DNA of 22,045 nt, taken from NCBI GenBank assembly GCA_964458605.1, contig CAYWLS010000041.1, positions 1 to 22,045 of the forward strand. The letters are read 5' to 3'. The position numbers and the translations under genes were made by a program. The stretch comes from JBBSNV01 sp964458605 (GTDB lineage Bacteria > Pseudomonadota > Alphaproteobacteria > Reyranellales > JAQSWP01). Below, piece after piece: positions 1-6,937 of the stretch. Under the pieces are notes generated by a model, which worked only from the letters and a program-made list of their open reading frames with translations, made no database searches and was not told where the DNA came from. Within the stretch, counting starts at the first letter, position 1, and each line of letters starts with the position of its first letter.

Positions 1-1310
1 CCGGCGCGGTGACCATCGCCACCAACATGGCCGGCCGCGGCACCGACATCCAGCTGGGCGGCAATCTCGACATGCGCCTGCGCGCCGAACTGCCGGGCAT
101 CCCCGACGAGGCCGCCCGCCTGCAGCGCCAGAAGGAGATCGAAGCGGAGATCGCCGCGGCCAAGGACACCGTGCTGAAGGCCGGCGGCCTTTACGTGATC
201 GGCACCGAGCGCCACGAGAGCCGGCGCATCGACAACCAGCTGCGCGGCCGTTCCGGCCGCCAGGGCGACCCCGGCGCATCGAAGTTCTTCCTGTCGCTGG
301 AAGACGACCTGATGCGCATCTTCGGCACCGACCGCATGGACGGCATGCTGCGGCGGCTGGGGCTGAAGGAAGGCGAGGCCATCGTCCATCCCTGGATCAA
401 CAAGGCGCTGGAGAAGGCGCAGCAGAAGGTCGAGGCGCGCAACTTCGACATGCGCAAGAACATCCTGCGCTACGACGACGTGATGAACGGCCAGCGCAAG
501 GAGATCTATCGCGAGCGCATCGAGATCATGCGCGAGGAAGACGTCTCGGAGATGATCCAGTCGATGCGCGAGGAGACGGTCAACAACCTGGTCGCGCGCA
601 CCATGCCGGAAACCGCCTATGCCGAGCAGTGGGACATCGCCGGCCTGCACGAAGAGGTCACACGCGTCCTGGGCCTGGAGCTTCCGGTGGCCGACTGGGC
701 CAAGGAAGAAGGCATCGCCGACACCGAGATGCGCCAGCGCATCATGGACGCCATCGACCGCAAGATGGCGGAAAAGGCCGCCAATATCGGTCCCGACATC
801 ATGCGCCAGGTCGAGAAGAGCCTGCTGCTGCAGATCCTCGACCAGAGCTGGAAGGAGCATCTGCTGGTGCTCGACCATTTGCGCCAGGGCATCGTGCTGC
901 GCGCCTACGGCCAGAAGGATCCGCTCAACGAATACAAGCGCGAGGCCTTCAACCTGTTCCAGCGCATGCTGGCCAGCATGCGCGAGCAGGTGACGCAATA
1001 TCTGTCCCATGTCGAGGTGCGGCTGGACCAGCCGGTGCCCGAGGCGCCGCGTGCCCCGGAGATGATCGAGACACGCGACGACCCGGCGCTGGCCATGGCG
1101 ATGCAGGACAGCAGCGACTTCCTCGAGCCGGAGCGGCTGCGCGCTACCGGCACTGGCGGCGCCGCGGCCGGCGTACCCAGCGTGCGCCGCCGCAGCGCGG
1201 CAAGCGCCGACCCGCTCAACCCCGAGACCTGGGGCCGGGTGCAACGCAACGCCCCCTGCCCGTGCGGCTCGGGACGCAAGTTCAAGCACTGCCACGGGCG
1301 GGTGCAGTAA
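1..1310 (+). CDS. secA: Preprotein translocase ATPase SecA, 3' part
   Basis: This is the C-terminal part of SecA, the cytoplasmic ATPase motor that pushes unfolded preproteins through the SecYEG channel. The reading frame enters from outside the window (first full codon at base 3), so about the first half of the protein is missing. What remains opens in the second nucleotide-binding fold (TNMAGRGTDIQLGGN), followed by the helicase motif VI region (RIDNQLRGRSGRQGDPG). Then come the helical scaffold and wing regions, a variable linker rich in Pro, Ala and Arg, and the C-terminal zinc-binding tail NAPCPCGSGRKFKHCHG. That tail has the three Cys and the His that coordinate zinc and bind SecB and phospholipid in the family. 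The stop is TAA, followed nine bases later by an intrinsic terminator. The identification is very secure, and the intact tail suggests a functional gene. Confidence 0.98.
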   Translation, partial: GAVTIATNMAGRGTDIQLGGNLDMRLRAELPGIPDEAARLQRQKEIEAEIAAAKDTVLKAGGLYVIGTERHESRRIDNQLRGRSGRQGDPGASKFFLSLEDDLMRIFGTDRMDGMLRRLGLKEGEAIVHPWINKALEKAQQKVEARNFDMRKNILRYDDVMNGQRKEIYRERIEIMREEDVSEMIQSMREETVNNLVARTMPETAYAEQWDIAGLHEEVTRVLGLELPVADWAKEEGIADTEMRQRIMDAIDRKMAEKAANIGPDIMRQVEKSLLLQILDQSWKEHLLVLDHLRQGIVLRAYGQKDPLNEYKREAFNLFQRMLASMREQVTQYLSHVEVRLDQPVPEAPRAPEMIETRDDPALAMAMQDSSDFLEPERLRATGTGGAAAGVPSVRRRSAASADPLNPETWGRVQRNAPCPCGSGRKFKHCHGRVQ

Positions 1311-1318
1311 TGGAACAA

Positions 1319-1341
1319 GCCGGCGCACTCGCCGGCGTTTT
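1319..1341 (+). terminator. Intrinsic terminator of secA
   Basis: A perfect 7-bp stem, GCCGGCG (1319-1325) with CGCCGGC (1330-1336), closes a four-base CACT loop. It is followed by G and TTTT at 1338-1341 and begins nine bases after the secA stop. On the opposite strand the same hairpin is followed by TTGTT, so it may also weakly stop transcripts arriving from the minus-strand gene that ends at 1381. Confidence 0.8.
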
Positions 1342-1380
1342 CATGGCGCGGGTACCGGTTCTGGCGCTGGGCAAAGCGCT

Positions 1381-1977
1381 TCAGGAAGCGGGCTTCGGCC
1401 CGCCGAAGAAACCCCGCCGCTTGCGGTCCAGCCACACCGCGCGCGGGAACTCGTAGACGAGCAATTCCTGCTTTTTGCCGTCGCCGTCGGCGCGGATCGA
1501 CAATTCCTTGCCCACCAGCTGCCATTCGCGGTCTTCGAGATACTTGATGATGTAGGCGTTGTAGGTCGGCACCCGCGCCATCATCGCCTCCAGATCGAAT
1601 GTCTCGAAGAAATAGGTGCCGACGGCGTTGGCCACTTCCTGCAGCGCCCCGACGTTGCGCCAGGCCGGATCGCCGATCAGCACGCCTGGTATCATGCGGC
1701 GGCGCCGGTCGATGAAGCGCATGCGCACGACACCGATATGGGTGTTGGCGCCAAGTACGAACACGCCCAGCACCAGCTTTTCGTATTGATCGACGGCGCG
1801 AATCAGGCCTTTGAGTTCCTCGACGCTTACCACGCGCGGCGGCACGTTTAGCATGCGCGCCGTGACGGGATCGTTCAGCCAGTCGGCCCAACGCTGCGAG
1901 GCATCGTTCTCGGACTGGGTTCGCTGGACAAAACGGTCGGTCTCGAAGTGGACGTGAATCGGTTCAGCTTGATCCAT
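1381..1977 (-). CDS. GNAT-type acetyltransferase-like protein, paralogue 1 of 3
   Basis: This is a 198-residue protein resembling the RimJ/RimL branch of GNAT N-acetyltransferases, which move an acetyl group from acetyl-CoA to an amine. The early block RWADWLNDPVTARMLN and the sequence WRNVGALQEV (an R-x-x-G-x pyrophosphate-binding-loop equivalent) are the visible family marks, and the length suits a single GNAT domain. It is clearly a paralogue of the two genes upstream on the same strand (2274-2876 and 2873-3469). All three share WLxDPVxARMLN, a central VLIG block and a C-terminal LLVYEF/I block. It is the most diverged copy and is separated from them by 296 bases that hold a candidate promoter. 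No strong Shine-Dalgarno sequence precedes the ATG. The acceptor substrate cannot be inferred. Confidence 0.72.
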   Translation of the reverse strand: MDQAEPIHVHFETDRFVQRTQSENDASQRWADWLNDPVTARMLNVPPRVVSVEELKGLIRAVDQYEKLVLGVFVLGANTHIGVVRMRFIDRRRRMIPGVLIGDPAWRNVGALQEVANAVGTYFFETFDLEAMMARVPTYNAYIIKYLEDREWQLVGKELSIRADGDGKKQELLVYEFPRAVWLDRKRRGFFGGPKPAS

Positions 1978-2128
1978 TGCTCGGCGGCGCTGCTAATCCT
2001 GAGTTCCCCCCAGTGCCTTCTTCTTGCGGTCTCGACGTCGACTTGCGCGAAAACTCGTACAACCATAGCCAGGTGCCGGGACCCGCTTTCCGCGCCGCGT
2101 TGTCACGGTTGGCCGGCCAGCCCAAGGG

Positions 2129-2154
2129 CGTTCGGCAAACCGAACGGCATTATA
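2129..2154 (-). promoter_or_regulatory. Candidate -10 box and operator-like inverted repeat before GNAT paralogue 1
   Basis: On the minus strand a perfect TATAAT lies at 2154-2149. About seven bases downstream, where transcription would begin, sits a perfect inverted repeat with arms CGTTCGG and CCGAACG (2129-2146) around a four-base spacer. No good -35 hexamer is seen 16-18 bases upstream, so this may be a weak or activator-dependent promoter. A repeat over the start point fits a repressor operator or a 5' hairpin in the roughly 165-base leader. The rest of the gap 1978-2273 shows no gene. Confidence 0.4.
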
Positions 2155-2273
2155 GGTTGATATTATTGGCACGGATCGCGACAAAGGCGAATTGTCCCCA
2201 GAAACCGTGCTGCACACCCTCTGCATGATCCCGATCCTGCGCCGGATGGCGCCCAGGCGGGCCGCTTTCCCCG

Positions 2274-2876
2274 TCAATCCCGCCGCTTCGCGCCCTTCGA
2301 GAGCCTCTTGTTGCGGTATTCGCGCCAATCGGCCCGCGAGAATTCGTAGACCAGCAGGTCGAGAGCGGGCCCGCCCTGGGCCGACTTCTTGTATCCCGCC
2401 ATGACACGGACGCGACGGAAGCCACGCGATTCGAGAAAGGCGATGACCGGCGCATTGTGGGCCAGCACCGTGGCGACGGTCGCTTCGAAACCCAGATGCT
2501 CGAAGAAATGATCGCCTTGATTGTCGAGGATCTCGGTCAGCGTCCCGAGGTTGCGGTATTCCGGCTCGCCAATCAGGACCGAGGGAATGAATTTGGTGCC
2601 GCCTTCGACCACTTCGCCGGTGGCGATGCCGATATGCCGGCCATTGCTGCGGTCGAAAATGCCCAGCAGCCAGCGCTGCCGCCCGTCGAATTTGCGGACG
2701 TATTCGCGCAGTTCGTCGAGGCTGAAGCTGCGCGGCCGCGCGTTGAGCATGCGCGCCGCCACCGGATCGTTCAGCCAGCCGGCCCAGCGCTCCGAGACAT
2801 CGGCCTCGGTCAGGCGGCGGAATTCCAGGCGGTCGGTCCGGAACTCGACTTCAAATACGCCCCGATCGATCGTCAT
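2274..2876 (-). CDS. GNAT-type acetyltransferase-like protein, paralogue 2 of 3
   Basis: This is a 200-residue paralogue of the genes on either side. RWAGWLNDPVAARMLN sits near residues 30-45. IPSVLIGEPEYRNLGTL in the middle carries the R-x-x-G acetyl-CoA loop equivalent, and HNAPVIAFLESRGF resembles the N...LE..GF motif B of RimJ/RimL-type acetyltransferases. The ATG overlaps the stop of the upstream copy as ATGA (2873-2876), so translation is probably coupled, and the weak ribosome binding site agrees with that. By eye it is closest to paralogue 3, with about half the positions identical over long stretches. The C-terminus is rich in Lys and Arg. It is likely an N-acetyltransferase of unknown substrate. 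Confidence 0.78.
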   Translation of the reverse strand: MTIDRGVFEVEFRTDRLEFRRLTEADVSERWAGWLNDPVAARMLNARPRSFSLDELREYVRKFDGRQRWLLGIFDRSNGRHIGIATGEVVEGGTKFIPSVLIGEPEYRNLGTLTEILDNQGDHFFEHLGFEATVATVLAHNAPVIAFLESRGFRRVRVMAGYKKSAQGGPALDLLVYEFSRADWREYRNKRLSKGAKRRD

Positions 2877-3469
2877 GACTGGCGGCCGCTCCGCGCGTCG
2901 GCGTCCCGACGACTGCGCCAGGCGGCCGGGGTGATTTCGTAGACCAGCAGATCCAGCCTTTCGCCCGTGCCAGCGGAGACCTTGGCCCCTGCCAGCCGCT
3001 GCACCAGCTTCCAGCCGCGCATCTCCAGCAAGGCGATCACGGCTTCGTTGCGCGGCAAAACATAGGCGACCGCCGCCTCGAAGGCCAGGGTCTGGAAAAA
3101 ATGGCCGTGCAGCGCTTCGCCCAGTTCGCTGATCACGCCGATGTGGCGATAGGCCGCCTCGCCGATCAGGACGGAAGGCACGATGCGGCGCCCTTCGTCG
3201 ATGATCTCGGCGACCAGGATGCCGATATGCTCGCCGCCGGCACGCTCGAAAATGCCGACAAGCAGGCGCGTGGTCTGGTCGAAGCCGGCGATATAGGCGC
3301 GCAACTCGTCGATCGTGAACGAACGCGGCCGGGCGTTGAGCATGCGCGCCGCCACCGGATCGCCGAGCCAGCCGGCCCAGCGGCTGTTGGCGTCCGCGGG
3401 CACGACAGTGCGCACGACGTAGCGCTCGGTCACGAAATGGAAATCGAGCTTGCCGCGGTCGATAGCCAT
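2873..3469 (-). CDS. GNAT-type acetyltransferase-like protein, paralogue 3 of 3 (first in the operon)
   Basis: This 198-residue protein is the first gene of the small minus-strand operon. The start at 3469 is set by a good Shine-Dalgarno GGAGGG about eight bases upstream and by the shared N-terminus M-x-IDRG seen in paralogue 2. The open frame extends further upstream, but that part belongs to a decayed beta-barrel gene and not to this protein. Family marks are RWAGWLGDPVAARMLN, IVPSVLIGEAAYRHIG (R-x-x-G loop) and NEAVIALLEMRGW (motif B equivalent). The stop overlaps the next ATG by four bases. Three linked copies suggest local duplication followed by divergence, perhaps towards different acceptors. 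The substrate is unknown. Confidence 0.78.
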   Translation of the reverse strand: MAIDRGKLDFHFVTERYVVRTVVPADANSRWAGWLGDPVAARMLNARPRSFTIDELRAYIAGFDQTTRLLVGIFERAGGEHIGILVAEIIDEGRRIVPSVLIGEAAYRHIGVISELGEALHGHFFQTLAFEAAVAYVLPRNEAVIALLEMRGWKLVQRLAGAKVSAGTGERLDLLVYEITPAAWRSRRDADARSGRQS

Positions 3470-3495
3470 CGTTGTCGCCCTCCGTACGACCTCGG

Positions 3496-3990
3496 GAAGC
3501 GGAAATCGACGCCCAACGACCGCACCGGGTTGAGGTCGTGGTCGATGCCCAGCCGGTCGCTGCAATCCGTCGCCAGATCGTAGTTCTTCCCGGAGCAATG
3601 GGTGCGCAAATATTCGAGCCGGTCCGAGACGGTTGTCCCACAGCGGCACTTCCATGCCCATGCCCGCCACCCAATCGAACTGGTTCTGCGCGTCGCCTCG
3701 CTGCGAGCTGCCGCCGATCGCGTTCTCCTGCAATTCGGTTTTCCAGCGCGAATGGGCCAGGCCGCCGGCGTCGCAGACCAGCATGTCGCCGACCACCGCC
3801 ACGTCGCGCAGCGGCAGGCCGGCCTTGAGCCGCGCCGTGGCGCTCCGGCGCCGCTCGGATTTCAACGCGGCGCTGTTGGCATCGACGGGTCGGCTTCGCT
3901 GCCGATCCCGCTCGAGGTGCCGTCGACTTCGACGCCGACCGGCGAACCCGGGAATTGCCGATTGTCGCCGGCCTGCCGCCCGACGCGCCT
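3496..3990 (-). pseudogene. Decayed outer-membrane beta-barrel (Omp25/31-like) gene fragment
   Basis: No intact frame fills this roughly 500-base stretch, but three minus-strand frames read in turn give a recognisable small porin-like barrel of the Omp25/31 (opacity-like) family. Frame one (about 3985-3888) has QAGDNRQF and VGVEVDGTSSGIGSEADP. Frame two (about 3888-3625) has TARLKAG, GGLAHSR and NQFDWVAGMGMEVPLWDNR. Frame three (about 3625-3496) has RLEYLRT, GKNYDL and a final VRSLGVDFRF ending on Phe, as barrels do. In intact relatives the same order reads roughly QAGYNWQF, VGVE.DG.WSG, GG.AYG, GWVAGAGVE, .EYLY.D.G and G..YRF. At least two frameshifts are needed, near 3886 and 3625. The signal peptide, first strands and stop codon are missing. 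This is a remnant, and the family call is by motif order only. Confidence 0.62.
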
Positions 3991-3992
3991 GC

Positions 3993-5609
3993 CTATCGGC
4001 GCTTGGCATCCACGATCACGCCCGGGTTCATGACCCCCGCCGGATCGAGCGCGGCTTTTGCGCCCGCCAGCGCCGCGCCGAACAGCTCTGGCCGTTGTTT
4101 GCGATACCAGGGCATGTGATCGCGCCCCACGGCATGATGATGGGTGATGGTGCCGCCCAGCTTGATCAGCTCGTCGGACGCGGCGCGCTTGATCTCCCAG
4201 AACTGCTCGGCCATCTGGCCCTTCTTGCCCTTGCCGTAGAAGGAGAAATACGGCGCCGGTCCGTCGGGATAGACATGGGTGAAGCGGCAGGTCACCGAAG
4301 TGGCGCCGCCGCACACGCGGCGCACGATATCGGACGTCGCCTGCATCATGCGGGCGTGGAAGTCGGGGAAGCGGTCCCAGGTGATGGCGGTTTCGTAGGT
4401 GTCGAAGATCAGGCCCAGCGGCGTCATGATCTCGCGGAAGAACGGCATGCGGATGAAGGCGTTGCGCCAGGCGCCCGACGCGCCCTCGCGGTGGCCGCCC
4501 TTGGCCTCGAGCTGTCCGGCGTCGACCTCGCCGCCATGATCGGCGACGCATTCCAGGGTACGCTTCATCCACGGGCCGACATCGTGATCGGCCGATTCGA
4601 AGGCCAGCACCAGCACGTCCTTGCTGCCGTCGCCGGCGCCGGTATTGAACGCCTCGTTGCGATCGAGCAGGCGCAGGTTGGACGGATAGAGTCCGGCCTG
4701 CGCCACCGCGCGCACAGCCTCGGCCGCCTTGTGGTAGTCGCCGAACAGCGCCGAGGTGCCGGCGCGGAAGGTGGGCTTGTCCTGCAGCCGCATCCAGCAT
4801 TCGGTGATGATGCCCAGCGAGCCCTCCGAGCCGATCATCATGCGGTCGGGGCTGGGGCCGGCGCCCGAGCCGGGCAGGCGGAAGCTTTCCATCGTGCCGC
4901 GCGGCGTGACGGTGCGGATATTCTCCACGAAGTCGTCGATGTGGGTATAGAGCGTGGCGAAGTGGCCGCCCGATCGCGTCGCCACCCAGCCGCCCAGGGT
5001 CGAATACTGGAAGCTCTGCGGGAAGTGCCGCAAGGTCAGGCCATGCGGCGCCAGCTGCGCCTCCAGCTCCGGCCCCAGCGCGCCGGCCTGGATGCGCGCG
5101 GCGCGCGATTTCCTGTCGACCTCCAGCACCTTGTTGAGCCGGCGCAGATTTACGCTGACGGTGCCGGCGAAGGCATCGCCCACGGCGGGCTCGACGCCGC
5201 CCACCACCGAGGAGCCGCCGCCGAACGGAATCACCGCGACGTTGCTGCGCGCGGCCCAATCGAGCAGATCGACGATGTCCTGCTCGTTGGCCGGATAGGC
5301 CACGACGTCCGGTGCGTGGTCGAACTTGCGCTCGAACGCCTTGACCGAATCGACGAACGACTTGCCGTAGGTGTGGATCAGCCGGTCGAGGCGAGCGCTG
5401 GTGCAGAATTTTTCCAGGCTCGCGGGCGGGCTCACCCTGGCGCCAGGCAGTTCGATCTCCGCCTCGCGCGGCGGGCTGGTATCGACGATCTCCGCGCCGA
5501 ATCGCTGCGCCGCCATGCGCAGCACGCCCTCGCGCTCCTGCGGCGTGGCATTCTCGCCCTCGAAGCCCCAGCCCCAGAACTTCATGCGCCGCATGTTCAA
5601 CCCGTCCAT
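3993..5609 (-). CDS. FAD-linked oxidase, alkylglycerone-phosphate synthase family
   Basis: This 538-residue flavoprotein has a PCMH-type FAD-binding domain and a C-terminal cap typical of alkyl-dihydroxyacetone-phosphate synthase, which in eukaryotes swaps an acyl for an alkyl chain in ether-lipid synthesis. The FAD loop PFGGGSSVVGG is at about 128-138, the long signature HFPQSFQYSTLGGWVATRSG is at about 195-214, and the HHH triad is at about 490-492 within THHHAVGRDHMPW. PYFSFYG (about 453-459) holds a Tyr placed like the catalytic Tyr of the mammalian enzyme, and ALDPAGVMNPG closes the domain. The N-terminus MKFWGWGFE is also family-like. The start at 5609 has the Shine-Dalgarno GGGAGGAAG just upstream. 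No acyltransferase partner gene is nearby, so ether-lipid synthesis remains an inference. A related 2-hydroxyacid oxidase role is possible. It is divergent from the epoxide hydrolase, with 68 bases between. Confidence 0.85.
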   Translation of the reverse strand: MDGLNMRRMKFWGWGFEGENATPQEREGVLRMAAQRFGAEIVDTSPPREAEIELPGARVSPPASLEKFCTSARLDRLIHTYGKSFVDSVKAFERKFDHAPDVVAYPANEQDIVDLLDWAARSNVAVIPFGGGSSVVGGVEPAVGDAFAGTVSVNLRRLNKVLEVDRKSRAARIQAGALGPELEAQLAPHGLTLRHFPQSFQYSTLGGWVATRSGGHFATLYTHIDDFVENIRTVTPRGTMESFRLPGSGAGPSPDRMMIGSEGSLGIITECWMRLQDKPTFRAGTSALFGDYHKAAEAVRAVAQAGLYPSNLRLLDRNEAFNTGAGDGSKDVLVLAFESADHDVGPWMKRTLECVADHGGEVDAGQLEAKGGHREGASGAWRNAFIRMPFFREIMTPLGLIFDTYETAITWDRFPDFHARMMQATSDIVRRVCGGATSVTCRFTHVYPDGPAPYFSFYGKGKKGQMAEQFWEIKRAASDELIKLGGTITHHHAVGRDHMPWYRKQRPELFGAALAGAKAALDPAGVMNPGVIVDAKRR

Positions 5610-5677
5610 GGCTTCCTCCCGTGCTGCTGCTTGACGCCATCTTGCCGGGCCCTGCCCGACCGAGGCAATGTCTCACC

Positions 5678-6937
5678 ATGAGCGCCGCCCAATACCAGAC
5701 GCCCGAGCCCTTCACCGTCGACGTGCCCGAGCGCGTCCTGGCCGATCTCGACGAACGGCTGCGCAAGACGCGCTGGCCTGCAGCGGTCGACGGGACCGAC
5801 CCTGCGCGCTGGCCTTACGGCGTCGATCTCGACACCTTGAAGGAGCTGGTCGACTACTGGCGGCACGGCTACGACTGGCGCCGCGCCGAAGCCAAGCTCA
5901 ACCGCTTTCCGCAATACCTTGTCGACATCGACGGCCAGCGCCTGCATTTCATCCGCGAGCCGGGCAGCGAAGGCGTCGACGGGCCGCGGCCGCTGCCGCT
6001 GATCCTGACCCATGGCTGGCCAGGCTCGACCGTGGAATTCATGGAGATCGTCGACCAGCTGGCCCATCCCGAGCGGCATGGCGCCAACCCGGTCGATGCC
6101 TTCGACGTCATCGTGCCGTCGCTGCCGGGCTATGGCTTCTCCGGCCCGCCGATGCGCCCAAATGGCACAAGCGTCGGGAAGGGACCGATCGGCCCGCGCG
6201 CCATCGCCCATCTGTGGCACCGGCTGATGCGCGAGAAGCTGAACTACGGCCGCGCCTATGCCGCCCAGGGCGGCGACTGGGGCGCCGCCGTCACCGCCTG
6301 GCTGGGCTTCGACCACGGCTCGGCCAGCCAAGACGACAGCGGCATGGTCGGCATCCATCTCAACATGATGGTGCTGCGGCCGGGCATCGACGAGAAGACC
6401 ACGGCGCTGACGCCCGAAGAACGCGACTGGCTGGCCAAGGCGCGCGCCGTGCGCAACCGCGAGACCGCCTATCAGCGCATCCAGTCGACCAAGCCGCAAT
6501 CGCTCAATGTCGGACTGACCGATTCGCCGGTCGGCCTGGCGGCGTGGATCCTGGAGAAGTTCCACGGCTGGAGCGATTGCCAGGGCAAGGTGCTGCAGCA
6601 TTTCGATCTCGACACCCTGATCACCAACATCATGGTCTACTGGGTGAACGGTTCGATCGGCACGGCCAACTGGCTCTATCGCGGCGTGATCGAGGAGCAG
6701 TCCATCGCCCTGCCGCAAGGCCGTCGCGTGGAAACGCCGACCGGCTATGCCCGCTTCCCCGCCGACCTGTCGCCGCCGCCGCCGCGCGCCTGGATCGAAC
6801 GTGCCTTCAACCTGCGCCGCTTCACCGACATGCCGCGCGGCGGCCACTTCGCGGCGCTGGAGGCGCCCGACCTGCTGGTCCAGGACATCCGCGAATTCTT
6901 CCGGCCGCTGCGCTTCGGCGTCGCCAACGACTCCTAG
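5678..6937 (+). CDS. Epoxide hydrolase (microsomal/juvenile-hormone type), alpha/beta-hydrolase
   Basis: This 419-residue enzyme would open epoxides to diols through a covalent ester on an Asp. It has the N-terminal epoxide-hydrolase domain (about 8-115, with WPYGVDLDTLKELVDYWRHGYDW) and then the alpha/beta-hydrolase core. The oxyanion motif HGWPGS is at 112-117, the nucleophile Asp200 is in GGDWGA, and the catalytic His390 is in GGHFAALE. A cap region lies between, with Tyr residues available for epoxide activation. The length matches the EPHX1-like family. The frame stays open 19 codons further upstream, but the ATG at 5678 gives the family-typical start (MSAAQYQTPEPF) and has GAGG 12 bases before it. 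The next gene begins at the base after its stop. The substrate is not predictable. Confidence 0.9.
   Translation: MSAAQYQTPEPFTVDVPERVLADLDERLRKTRWPAAVDGTDPARWPYGVDLDTLKELVDYWRHGYDWRRAEAKLNRFPQYLVDIDGQRLHFIREPGSEGVDGPRPLPLILTHGWPGSTVEFMEIVDQLAHPERHGANPVDAFDVIVPSLPGYGFSGPPMRPNGTSVGKGPIGPRAIAHLWHRLMREKLNYGRAYAAQGGDWGAAVTAWLGFDHGSASQDDSGMVGIHLNMMVLRPGIDEKTTALTPEERDWLAKARAVRNRETAYQRIQSTKPQSLNVGLTDSPVGLAAWILEKFHGWSDCQGKVLQHFDLDTLITNIMVYWVNGSIGTANWLYRGVIEEQSIALPQGRRVETPTGYARFPADLSPPPPRAWIERAFNLRRFTDMPRGGHFAALEAPDLLVQDIREFFRPLRFGVANDS

Noticed and set aside
3470..4009. An N-terminal extension of GNAT paralogue 3 running back to 4009
   Set aside because: The extension reads into the beta-barrel remnant. 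The Shine-Dalgarno sequence at about 3478 and the N-terminus shared with paralogue 2 set the start at 3469.
5610..5677. TTGCCT-N18-CAAGAT on the minus strand as a promoter for the FAD oxidase
   Set aside because: The -10 hexamer matches consensus at only three positions, too weak to list.
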